This document shows, in pieces, positions 17,309 to 25,245 of a stretch of 43,784 nt of DNA (positions are counted from its first letter, which is position 1; each line of letters opens with the position of its first letter). The translations under genes and the position numbers were made by a program. This stretch comes from an uncultured Burkholderiales bacterium. GTDB lineage: Bacteria > Pseudomonadota > Gammaproteobacteria > Burkholderiales > Burkholderiaceae_C. Under the pieces are notes generated by a model. The model saw only the letters and a program-made list of their open reading frames with translations. It had not been told where the DNA came from and did no database searches. The stretch lies in assembly GCA_903861115.1 (NCBI GenBank), contig CAIOTD010000148.1, positions 1-43,784 on the forward strand. Direction: 5' to 3'.

Positions 17309-17422
17309 ATTGTAAAAAAAGTTGATTTAAAAATAAGCCCTCGATCTTAAATCATTGGCCTTGATTTTTGCGCTTAAAAACTCAGAGGGGTCTATCGTTG
17401 ATGATTTATTTCGCTCGATGCG

Positions 17423-17437
17423 CTCAGCTGTGCTGAG
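17423..17437. promoter_or_regulatory. Inverted repeat in divergent promoter region
   Basis: CTCAGC and GCTGAG flank TGT, giving a perfect 15-base dyad. It lies between the minus-strand amidohydrolase (start 17308) and the plus-strand Bug gene (start 17559), where a shared operator is expected. No regulator gene is nearby, so its role is inferred. Confidence 0.35.
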
Positions 17438-17558
17438 ATGGGCTTGGGGTCAAACCCTATTGTGAAGTCTTGAAGGCTGCATACAAAATGAACGCATCGT
17501 CCCATTGGGCCTTCAAGCCCTTTGAGCCCATCTTTTCTTTTACTTCTTTAAACCGTTC

Positions 17559-18536
17559 ATGAACACGTCAAGCCTTCGCCTCACTCACGCCCTCCTGGCG
17601 CTCACGATCAGTTTGAGCACCGCATTTGCTCAGGCTCAAAGTTTTCCGTCCAAGACCATTCGCATCATTGAGCCTGCAGGGCCAGGCAGTGCAGTGGACA
17701 CGGCCGTGAGAGACATCATTCCTGCACTCAATGAGGTCTTTGGTCAGCAAGTGTTCATCGACAACAAGCCCGGTGGCAACAGTTTGATTGGTGCAAGAGA
17801 GGCGATTCGCTCCCCCGCAGATGGTCACACCCTTTTTCACGGCAACATCAACAATGCCTTGAATGACTTGTTTCCCAATACCAATTGCTGTCGTCTAGGT
17901 GAGTCCTTGTTGCCCGTGACTCGGATTTTTTCAACCCCCTTGGTGTTGGTGGTCAACCCCCAGGTACCCGCCAAAACCTTGAAGGAGTTTTTGGCGCTGG
18001 CAAAAGCGCAGCCCGAACTCTTGACCTATGCCTCAGGTGGCAACGGCTCCATCACGCAACTGCTGGGTGAATTGGTCAAAATCAATGCGGGTGTGACCAT
18101 CAGAGAAGTGCCTTACAAAGCCATTGGCGCAGAATTGCCCGATGTTTTGGCTGGCCACGTCAATGCCGCTTACTTGGCACCCGTCGTTGTTGCGCAGCAC
18201 ATCAAATCGGGCAAGTTGCGCGCATTGGGTGTGGCTCAAAGCAAACGCGTCGCCATCGTCTCGGATGTCCCCACTTTTGTGGAAGCTGGATTGCCCAATG
18301 TGGAAGCCACGGGCTGGAATGGGATCTTTGTGCCAGCGGGTACGCCGGTGGCTGTGATCAACCGCATACATGCTGACATCACCAAAGTTCTCAATTCCCC
18401 AGCGGCGAAAGCCCATGGCTTAGAAATGGGCTACGAGTATGGCAGCGAAAGCCCAGAGGAATTTGGCAATTTCATCAAGTCGGAGATCAAAAAATGGGGT
18501 GGCGTGATGAAGGACGCCAAAATCAAAGTCGAGTAA
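17559..18536 (+). CDS. Bug-family solute receptor, second copy
   Basis: A 325-residue periplasmic binding protein of the Bug/TctC family with a signal peptide cut likely after AQA (24-26). The mature start FPSKTIRIIEP and the IDNKPGGNSLIGA block (67-79) are diagnostic. The central region has an unusual NTNCCRLGES stretch with adjacent cysteines C110-C111, where relatives usually carry a tyrosine-rich loop. No clear Shine-Dalgarno precedes the ATG, though it sits at the expected signal peptide start. It is divergent from an ACMSD-like amidohydrolase, which suggests a receptor for that enzyme's substrate. It is followed by prpE after 110 bases. Confidence 0.92.
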   Translation: MNTSSLRLTHALLALTISLSTAFAQAQSFPSKTIRIIEPAGPGSAVDTAVRDIIPALNEVFGQQVFIDNKPGGNSLIGAREAIRSPADGHTLFHGNINNALNDLFPNTNCCRLGESLLPVTRIFSTPLVLVVNPQVPAKTLKEFLALAKAQPELLTYASGGNGSITQLLGELVKINAGVTIREVPYKAIGAELPDVLAGHVNAAYLAPVVVAQHIKSGKLRALGVAQSKRVAIVSDVPTFVEAGLPNVEATGWNGIFVPAGTPVAVINRIHADITKVLNSPAAKAHGLEMGYEYGSESPEEFGNFIKSEIKKWGGVMKDAKIKVE

Positions 18537-18646
18537 TTTGGAAGGTCATGCTTTCATGATCGATGTTTTGGGATCAAAATCAACATCAGACGAGGCTTGA
18601 CCTTTGAGTTCTTTGGTAAAGCCCGCTCTTTATAAAGGGGTTTGCT

Positions 18647-20548
18647 ATGAGTTATGCCAAATTTCATGAGCACTCTATCGCTCATCGCGATGAGTTTTGG
18701 CGAGAGCAAAGTGCCTTGGTTGATTGGCATGTGCCGCCCCAAGACATTTGTGATTACTCCAATCCACCCTTTGCCAAGTGGTTCAAGGGTGGACAAACCA
18801 ATCTTTGCTTCAACGCAGTTGATCGTCATTTAAAAGACCGCGCTGATCAAAACGCCTTGATTTGTGTCTCCAGTGAAACGGGCTTGGAGCGAACTTACAG
18901 CTTTGCCGAACTCTCTCGTGAAGTTCAACAAACCGCGCAAATGATGTGTCACCTGGGTGTGACCAAAGGGGATCGGGTCCTCATTTACATGCCCATGGTG
19001 GCCGAGGCGGTTTTTGCGATGCTCGCCTGTGCGCGCATTGGTGCCATTCATTCGGTGGTGTTTGGTGGTTTTGCGGCCCACAGTTTGGCCACGCGCATTG
19101 AGGACGCGACGCCCAAATTGATCGTGAGTGCAGATGCGGGCTCTAGAGGCGGCAAGGTCGTTGCCTACAAGCCTCTTCTGGATGAAGCCATTGAGAGATC
19201 AACACACAAGCCCGATGCGGTCTTGATGGTTGACCGCGCATTGAGTGAGTTCAAGATGACCTCGGGGCGAGACCACCATTACGAGGCGCTTAGAGAGCGT
19301 TTTCAAGGGGCTCAAGTGCCCTGTGTCTGGGTGGACTCGACGCACCCCAGTTACACCTTGTACACATCGGGCACGACAGGCAAGCCCAAGGGCGTTCAAA
19401 GGGACACAGGTGGGTACGCTGTCGCACTCGCTGCCAGCATGAAACACATTTTCATGGGCGCACCCGGAGAGACCTTCTTCTGCACGAGCGATATCGGCTG
19501 GGTGGTTGGGCACAGCTACATTGTTTACGGCCCATTGATTGCAGGCATGGCCACCATTTTGTACGAAGGCCTGCCCATTCGACCGGATGGCGGGGTTTGG
19601 TGGCAACTTGTGCAAAAGTACAAGGTCACTTCCATGTTCAGTGCGCCCACAGCGATACGCGTGCTGAAAAAGCAAGATCCAAAGTACTTGACGCAGTATG
19701 ACCTGAGCTCCCTCAAGGCCTTGTTCTTGGCCGGTGAGCCCTTGGATGAGCCCACTGCGAAGTGGATTTCAGAGGGCTTGGGCAAGCCCGTGATTGACAA
19801 CTACTGGCAAACAGAGACCGGTTGGCCCATTTTGACCCTTGCCAAATCCATTGAGGACTTGCCCACGCGTTTGGGCAGTCCAGGTTTGGCGGTGTATGGC
19901 TATGACGTGCAACTGATTGATGATGCAACGGGTCAAGAGATTTCGGGCCCCAATCAAAAAGGGGTTTTGGCCATCAAGGGACCGCTGCCCCCAGGGTGTT
20001 TGCAAACCATTTGGGGGGATGATCAACGCTTTGTGAAGACCTACTGGGAGACCATTCCTGGCAAGATGGTTTACTCCACCTTTGATTGGGGGGTCAGAGA
20101 TGAGAATGGGTACTATTTCATCCTGGGTCGAACCGATGATGTGATCAATGTGGCTGGACACCGCTTGGGGACCCGGGAGATTGAAGAGTGTCTCTCCTCG
20201 CACAGCAATGTCGCAGAGGTCGCTGTCGTGGGGGTGAGCGATCCATTGAAAGGCCAAGTCGCCATGGCTTTCGTGGTGCTCAGAGATCCAAGCCTCGCCA
20301 ACGACGCCCAAGCCAAGTTGGCCTTGGAGGGGGAGATCATGAAGCAAGTGGATCAGCAACTTGGCGCGATCGCAAGGCCTGCGCGCGTGTATTTTGTGAA
20401 TGCTTTGCCAAAAACCAGAAGTGGAAAATTGCTCAGGCGCGTGATTCAAGCCGTTTGTGAGGGGCGAGACACGGGCGACTTGACCACCATTGAGGATCCC
20501 ACCACCTTGGACGCCATCAAGGCTTTCTTCAAAGTTGAAGCCGTTTGA
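18647..20548 (+). CDS. prpE: Propionyl-CoA synthetase
   Basis: AMP-forming acyl-CoA ligase that activates propionate, and in some bacteria acrylate, to the CoA thioester; cytoplasmic. It has 633 residues, the normal PrpE length. The AMP-binding signature YTSGTTGKPKG is at 239-249, and the C-terminal catalytic lysine is in TRSGK (about K594), the site acetylated in relatives. The N-terminal ACS-like segment FWREQSALVDWH is typical. The ribosome site GGGG (18637-18640) precedes the ATG at six bases. It stands alone between a Bug receptor and sucA. With the acuI-like gene, it could feed acrylate or propionate carbon into propionyl-CoA. Confidence 0.95.
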   Translation: MSYAKFHEHSIAHRDEFWREQSALVDWHVPPQDICDYSNPPFAKWFKGGQTNLCFNAVDRHLKDRADQNALICVSSETGLERTYSFAELSREVQQTAQMMCHLGVTKGDRVLIYMPMVAEAVFAMLACARIGAIHSVVFGGFAAHSLATRIEDATPKLIVSADAGSRGGKVVAYKPLLDEAIERSTHKPDAVLMVDRALSEFKMTSGRDHHYEALRERFQGAQVPCVWVDSTHPSYTLYTSGTTGKPKGVQRDTGGYAVALAASMKHIFMGAPGETFFCTSDIGWVVGHSYIVYGPLIAGMATILYEGLPIRPDGGVWWQLVQKYKVTSMFSAPTAIRVLKKQDPKYLTQYDLSSLKALFLAGEPLDEPTAKWISEGLGKPVIDNYWQTETGWPILTLAKSIEDLPTRLGSPGLAVYGYDVQLIDDATGQEISGPNQKGVLAIKGPLPPGCLQTIWGDDQRFVKTYWETIPGKMVYSTFDWGVRDENGYYFILGRTDDVINVAGHRLGTREIEECLSSHSNVAEVAVVGVSDPLKGQVAMAFVVLRDPSLANDAQAKLALEGEIMKQVDQQLGAIARPARVYFVNALPKTRSGKLLRRVIQAVCEGRDTGDLTTIEDPTTLDAIKAFFKVEAV

Positions 20549-20691
20549 TGGCCCTCTCAATCAATGCAGGGCGCCTGGCGGGTTGGGAGTGAAGTTGCTT
20601 GACAAGGTTGCCCTGGGGTTTACCCTTGACTCCTCTTCTGGGGTGGCTTTTTTAGGTGTTTTTTCAAGGCCATGATTGTTTGGTATTGAAT

Positions 20692-20706
20692 GAAGTCCAG
20701 GACTTC
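20692..20706. promoter_or_regulatory. Perfect palindrome in the sucA promoter region
   Basis: GAAGTCC and GGACTTC are perfect inverted copies around a single A. The site falls between the candidate -35 (20686) and -10 (20711) of sucA, a position suited to a repressor. The palindrome is seen directly; the regulatory role is inferred. Confidence 0.4.
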
Positions 20707-20761
20707 TTTTTATGTTTTGAGCAGTAATCCGAAAATTAATGGCACAATACGGCACAAACTA

Positions 20762-20864
20762 AGGCCCTTCCAGCCACAGTGCATCCGCTAACCGGTTCAG
20801 CCGTGTCGCGGGAGGTTTTTTTTAACCAACTAAAGTTTCCTAAAGGGAATCGGAGGTCAGCGCA
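20762..20864 (+). promoter_or_regulatory. Structured sucA 5' leader, candidate sucA RNA motif
   Basis: A conserved sucA RNA motif is known in Burkholderiales leaders of sucA, and this leader is in the same place. Seen here are AACCGGTT (20790-20797), GGTT (20814-20817) pairing with AACC (20824-20827) around six T, and a stem GTTTCC/GGGAAT (20835-20840 with 20845-20850). These sit before GGAGG (20852-20856), eight bases before the ATG. The AACC and GGTT copies could exchange partners. I cannot align it to the published consensus here, so the family assignment is provisional. Confidence 0.5.
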
Positions 20865-23732
20865 ATGAGCGATTCATCGTCTCTGTATCAAGCCTACTCG
20901 GGCAACACCTATCTCTTCGGCGGCAACGCGCCCTATGTCGAAGAACTCTACGAAAATTACCTCTCCAATCCAAGCAGTGTGCCCGATACATGGCGAGAGT
21001 ATTTTGATGCTTTGCAGCATGTGCCCGCCGTAGATGGCTCTCAAGCCAAAGATGTGCCTCATTTGCCCGTCGTCAATGCCTTTGCAGAGCGCGCAAAAAT
21101 GGGTGGCACAAAGGTGGTCATGGCGTCCCAAGATGCAGAGATGGGAAGAAAAAGAACAGCTGCGCAGCAGTTGATCGCAGCCTACCGAAATGTAGGCGTT
21201 CGTTGGGCTGATCTGGATCCCTTAAAGCGCACGGAGCGCGAGCACATCCCTGAGTTGGATCCTGCTTTTTACGGCTTCGCCGATGCAGACCAAGAGGCTG
21301 TGTTTGACACAAGCAACACCTTCTTTGGTCGCGACCGAATGAGCTTGAGAGAGCTCTTGAATGCGTTGCGCGAGACCTATTGCGGCTCCATTGGTGCCGA
21401 ATTCAATTACATCACCAATCAAGACCACAAGCGTTGGTGGCAACAAAAGCTTGAAAGCGTGAGAAGCAAGCCCGCTTTCAATGCGGACAAGAAAAAACGA
21501 ATTTTGGACCGATTGACCGCTGCCGAAGGCTTGGAGCGCTTCCTTCATACCAAATACGTCGGTCAAAAGCGTTTCTCCTTAGAGGGCGGAGAGAGCTTCA
21601 TCGTCTCCATGGACGAAATCATTCAACAAGCTGGCGTGATTGGCATCAAGGAAGTCGTCATTGGCATGGCTCACCGCGGTCGTTTGAACGTGTTGGTCAA
21701 CTCGATGGGCAAGTTGCCCGCTGATTTGTTTGCTGAATTCGATCACACCGCGCCCGAAGAGTTGCCCAGTGGAGACGTGAAGTACCACCAAGGTTTCAGC
21801 TCTGATGTGAGCACCACTGGCGGCGCAGTGCATTTGAGCTTGGCCTTCAATCCCTCGCACTTGGAAATTGTGAATCCAGTGGTTGAGGGGTCGGTTCGCG
21901 CACGCATGGATCGTCGAGGTGACCCCAAGGGCCAGCAAGTGTTGCCGGTTCTCGTTCATGGCGACGCGGCCTTTGCGGGTCAGGGTATTGTGATGGAGAC
22001 CTTGGCCTTGGCGGAGACACGCGGCTACTACACCGGTGGAACCGTCCATATTGTGATCAACAACCAAATTGGTTTTACCACGTCGGACCCCAGAGATTCG
22101 CGCTCAACACTGTACTGCTCGGATGTGGTCAAGATGATCGAGTCGCCCGTGCTTCACGTCAACGGAGACGATCCAGAGGCCGTTGCCTTGGCCACTCAAT
22201 TGGCCCTTGAGTTCAGAATGACGTTTTCCAAGGACGTGGTGGTGGACATCATCTGCTTTAGAAAACTTGGACACAATGAGCAAGACACGCCCAGTTTGAC
22301 CCAGCCTTTGATGTACAAAAAGATCTCTGTGCATCCCGGCACCAGAAAGCTCTATGCGGACCGATTGGGCTCACAAGGCTTGGGCGAGACGTTGGGCGAC
22401 GACATGGTCAAAGCCTACCGTGCAGCTTTGGACGCTGGCAAGCACTCAGTCGACCCCTTGGTCACCAACTTTAGCAGCCAGTACACCGTGGACTGGTCTC
22501 CCTACTTGGGCAAGAAGTGGACCGATGCAGGCGACACCGCCATTCCGTTGACGGAGTGGAAACGCTTGTCTGAGAAAATCACAACGATTCCCAAAACAGT
22601 GACCCCTCATCAACTGGTCAAAAAGGTCTACGACGATCGCGCCGCAATGGGACGCGGTGACGTGCCCGTGGACTGGGGCATGGGTGAGCACATGGCCTTG
22701 GCCTCCTTGGTCTCTGGTGGCTTTCCTGTTCGTTTGTCGGGTGAAGATTGTGGACGCGGCACCTTTACGCACCGCCATGCGGTGATTCATGACCAAAGCC
22801 GTGAGAAGTGGGACACCGGTACCTATGTGCCACTGCAAAACGTCTCCGAGACGCAAGCCCCCTTTGTGGTGATCGACTCGATTTTGTCAGAAGAGGCGGT
22901 GCTTGGGTTTGAATACGGTTACGCCTCCAACGACCCCAACACCTTGGTGATTTGGGAAGCGCAGTTTGGTGACTTTGCCAATGGAGCGCAGGTGGTGATC
23001 GATCAATTCATTGCCTCTGGTGAGGTCAAGTGGGGTCGAGTCAATGGCATCACGTTGATGTTGCCGCATGGCTATGAGGGCCAAGGTCCTGAGCACAGTT
23101 CAGCTCGCATTGAACGCTTTATGCAGTTGGCAGCCGACACCAATATGCAAATCGTTCAGCCCACCACCGCCAGTCAAATCTTCCACATCCTTAGAAGACA
23201 GATGGTGCGCAACTTGCGCAAGCCCCTGATCATCTTCACGCCCAAGTCTTTGCTCAGAAACAAAGATGCGACCTCGCCTTTGTCTGAGTTCACCAAAGGT
23301 GGATTCCAGACCGTCATTCCCGAGAGCAAAGCGCTCAAGAATGACAAAGTCAAGCGCGTCGTGTTGTGCTCAGGCAAGGTCTACTACGATTTGGCCAAAA
23401 AGAGAGAAGAGCTGGGGCACGATGACGTGGCTATTTTGCGCGTTGAGCAGCTTTATCCCTTCCCGCACAAAGCCTTTGCCAATGAAATCAAAAAGTATCC
23501 AAATGCTTCAGAGATTGTCTGGACGCAAGATGAGCCTCAAAACCAAGGGGCTTGGTTCTTTGTTCAACACTACATTCATGAAAACATGTTGGACGGACAA
23601 AAGCTTGGTTATTCGGGTCGTGCGGCTTCGGCTTCTCCTGCGGTGGGTTACTCCCATTTGCACCAAGAGCAGCAAAAGGCCTTGGTTGAAGGTGCCTTTG
23701 GAAAGCTCAAGGGTTTTGTCCTGAACAAATAA
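20865..23732 (+). CDS. sucA: 2-oxoglutarate dehydrogenase E1 component
   Basis: Thiamine diphosphate enzyme of the TCA cycle that decarboxylates 2-oxoglutarate and succinylates the lipoyl group of SucB. It has 955 residues, as expected. The MAHRGRLN block (268-275), the ThDP motif beginning GDAAFAGQG (366-374) and ending VINNQIGF (397-404), and the N-terminal E2-interacting segment up to about residue 45 are all present. GGAGG (20852-20856) sets the start. It is followed by sucB after 50 bases and by a dedicated lpd. A structured leader upstream suggests translational control. Confidence 0.98.
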   Translation: MSDSSSLYQAYSGNTYLFGGNAPYVEELYENYLSNPSSVPDTWREYFDALQHVPAVDGSQAKDVPHLPVVNAFAERAKMGGTKVVMASQDAEMGRKRTAAQQLIAAYRNVGVRWADLDPLKRTEREHIPELDPAFYGFADADQEAVFDTSNTFFGRDRMSLRELLNALRETYCGSIGAEFNYITNQDHKRWWQQKLESVRSKPAFNADKKKRILDRLTAAEGLERFLHTKYVGQKRFSLEGGESFIVSMDEIIQQAGVIGIKEVVIGMAHRGRLNVLVNSMGKLPADLFAEFDHTAPEELPSGDVKYHQGFSSDVSTTGGAVHLSLAFNPSHLEIVNPVVEGSVRARMDRRGDPKGQQVLPVLVHGDAAFAGQGIVMETLALAETRGYYTGGTVHIVINNQIGFTTSDPRDSRSTLYCSDVVKMIESPVLHVNGDDPEAVALATQLALEFRMTFSKDVVVDIICFRKLGHNEQDTPSLTQPLMYKKISVHPGTRKLYADRLGSQGLGETLGDDMVKAYRAALDAGKHSVDPLVTNFSSQYTVDWSPYLGKKWTDAGDTAIPLTEWKRLSEKITTIPKTVTPHQLVKKVYDDRAAMGRGDVPVDWGMGEHMALASLVSGGFPVRLSGEDCGRGTFTHRHAVIHDQSREKWDTGTYVPLQNVSETQAPFVVIDSILSEEAVLGFEYGYASNDPNTLVIWEAQFGDFANGAQVVIDQFIASGEVKWGRVNGITLMLPHGYEGQGPEHSSARIERFMQLAADTNMQIVQPTTASQIFHILRRQMVRNLRKPLIIFTPKSLLRNKDATSPLSEFTKGGFQTVIPESKALKNDKVKRVVLCSGKVYYDLAKKREELGHDDVAILRVEQLYPFPHKAFANEIKKYPNASEIVWTQDEPQNQGAWFFVQHYIHENMLDGQKLGYSGRAASASPAVGYSHLHQEQQKALVEGAFGKLKGFVLNK

Positions 23733-23782
23733 GCCAACCCAAAGTCAATCCATTTTTAATACAAGAATTCTGAAAGTTAATC

Positions 23783-25024
23783 ATGTCTATTGTTGAAGTC
23801 AAAGTTCCCCAATTGTCTGAATCTGTGGCCGAGGCCACCATGCTTCAGTGGAAGAAGAAAGCCGGCGACGCTGTCACAGCCGACGAGATCTTGATCGAGA
23901 TTGAGACCGACAAGGTGGTCTTGGAAGTGCCCGCGCCCGCTTCTGGCGTTCTCACAGAGATCGTTCAACACGACGGTGCAACCGTGATTGCTGAGCAACT
24001 GATTGCCAAAATTGACACGGCGGCGGTTGCCGGCGCTGCGCCTGCTCAAGCCAAAGCGCCTGCTGCTGCACCTGCACCCGTGGCGGCAGCTGCGCCTGCG
24101 GCTTCCAGTGCCGCTGGTTTTGCGATGCCGGCCGCACAAAAAATCTTGGCGGACAACAACCTCTCGGGCGCCTCCATCAGCGGAACAGGCAAAGATGGTC
24201 GCATCACCAAGGGCGATGCACTGCAAGCCGTTCAAGCGCCTAAATTGGCACCTAGCGTCCAAGTGGCCCAAACCGCCCATGCACCTTTGCCACAAGTCAG
24301 CGCACCGCGTGTCGATTTGGGCGATCGCCCTGAGCAACGTGTGCCCATGAGCCGACTCAGAGCGCGTGTGGCTGAGCGTTTGATCCAATCGCAATCCACC
24401 AATGCCATTCTCACCACGTTCAATGAGATCAACATGGCCCCGGTCATGGAGATGAGAAAACGCTTTCAAGAGAAATTTGAAAAAGAGCACGGCGTGAAGA
24501 TTGGTTTCATGAGCTTCTTTGTCAAAGCAGCGGTTCATGCCTTGAAAAAATACCCCGTCTTGAACGCCTCCGTTGATGGCAACGACATCGTCTACCACGG
24601 CTACTTTGACATCGGTATCGCAGTGGGCTCACCCAGAGGTTTGGTGGTGCCCATTTTAAGAAATGCCGATCAAATGAGCTTTGCCGATATTGAGAAAAAG
24701 ATTGCAGAGTATGGTGTGAAGGCACGAGACGGCAAACTGGGCATGGAAGAGATGACAGGCGGCACCTTCTCCATCTCCAATGGCGGTGTTTTCGGCTCCA
24801 TGCTCTCGACCCCCATTATCAATCCTCCACAATCGGCCATTTTGGGTGTGCATGCCACCAAAGACCGCGCTGTGGTTGAAAATGGACAAGTGGTGGTTCG
24901 ACCCATGAACTACTTTGCCATGAGCTACGACCACAGAATCATCGATGGTCGTGAAGCGGTGCTTGGACTCGTGGCCATGAAAGAGGCCTTAGAGGATCCA
25001 GCGCGTTTGCTCTTCGATATCTAA
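23783..25024 (+). CDS. sucB: Dihydrolipoyl succinyltransferase (2-oxoglutarate dehydrogenase E2)
   Basis: The E2 core that passes the succinyl group to CoA. It has 413 residues. There is a single lipoyl domain with lipoyl-K44 in [10 protein letters not shown], an Ala/Pro linker (about 80-112), the peripheral subunit-binding domain (about 114-153) and the catalytic domain ending SYDHRIIDG (H384, D388). The C-terminus ARLLFDI is typical. No strong ribosome site is seen directly before the ATG, and the gene may depend on sucA translation (50-base gap). It is unlike AceF, which has two lipoyl domains. Confidence 0.97.
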   Translation: MSIVEVKVPQLSESVAEATMLQWKKKAGDAVTADEILIEIETDKVVLEVPAPASGVLTEIVQHDGATVIAEQLIAKIDTAAVAGAAPAQAKAPAAAPAPVAAAAPAASSAAGFAMPAAQKILADNNLSGASISGTGKDGRITKGDALQAVQAPKLAPSVQVAQTAHAPLPQVSAPRVDLGDRPEQRVPMSRLRARVAERLIQSQSTNAILTTFNEINMAPVMEMRKRFQEKFEKEHGVKIGFMSFFVKAAVHALKKYPVLNASVDGNDIVYHGYFDIGIAVGSPRGLVVPILRNADQMSFADIEKKIAEYGVKARDGKLGMEEMTGGTFSISNGGVFGSMLSTPIINPPQSAILGVHATKDRAVVENGQVVVRPMNYFAMSYDHRIIDGREAVLGLVAMKEALEDPARLLFDI

Positions 25025-25048
25025 AAAAATGCAGACCCTCACGTTTCA

Positions 25049-25091
25049 TTTCAAACCCATCAAGTCCATGGTCTTTGACCTTGGTTTGAAA
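25049..25091 (+). repeat. Long hairpin between sucB and lpd (first)
   Basis: TTTCAAACC (25049-25057) is the exact inverse of GGTTTGAAA (25083-25091). Between them TCAAG and CTTTGA can pair in a second stem with one bulged base. There is no following T-tract, so this is not a standard terminator. It may modulate lpd expression relative to sucAB or act in RNA processing. Confidence 0.5.
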
Positions 25092-25186
25092 GCCCTTTGA
25101 CGCCCAAGCCCACGTGTTTTTGGTGTGGCGCCTTGAAGCGGTTTTGGCCAAACCACAGAGGCTTGCTGGTGATGAAACTGAGATGT

Positions 25187-25219
25187 AGGGGTCAATCAAA
25201 GGGTCGATCCGCGACCCCT
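25187..25219 (+). repeat. Hairpin just before the lpd ribosome-binding region (second)
   Basis: AGGGGTC (25187-25193) and GACCCCT (25213-25219) are perfect inverted copies with a 19-base loop. Downstream lie TTTAAAAAAG and the lpd ATG at 25246. It is too far for simple sequestration of the start but could halt RNA decay or ribosomes. Confidence 0.45.
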
Positions 25220-25245
25220 GTTTAAAAAAGAAATGAGCTTCTATC

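Larger units (their letters stand above)
20549..20864. other. Intergenic region upstream of sucA
   Basis: The first part after prpE shows no convincing terminator. A perfect palindrome lies at 20692-20706 and a structured leader at 20762-20864. A -35-like TTGAAT (20686-20691) and a poor -10-like TATGTT (20711-20716) flank the palindrome at 19-base spacing, so the promoter is uncertain. Confidence 0.5.

Noticed and set aside
20740-20756. Sigma-54-like TGGCAC...GGCAC upstream of sucA
   Set aside because: The GG and GC elements are one base off the required spacing and the TT of the -12 box is GG.
25029-25100. A 23-residue ORF between sucB and lpd
   Set aside because: It has no ribosome site and lies inside a hairpin with long inverted arms that fully explains the sequence.
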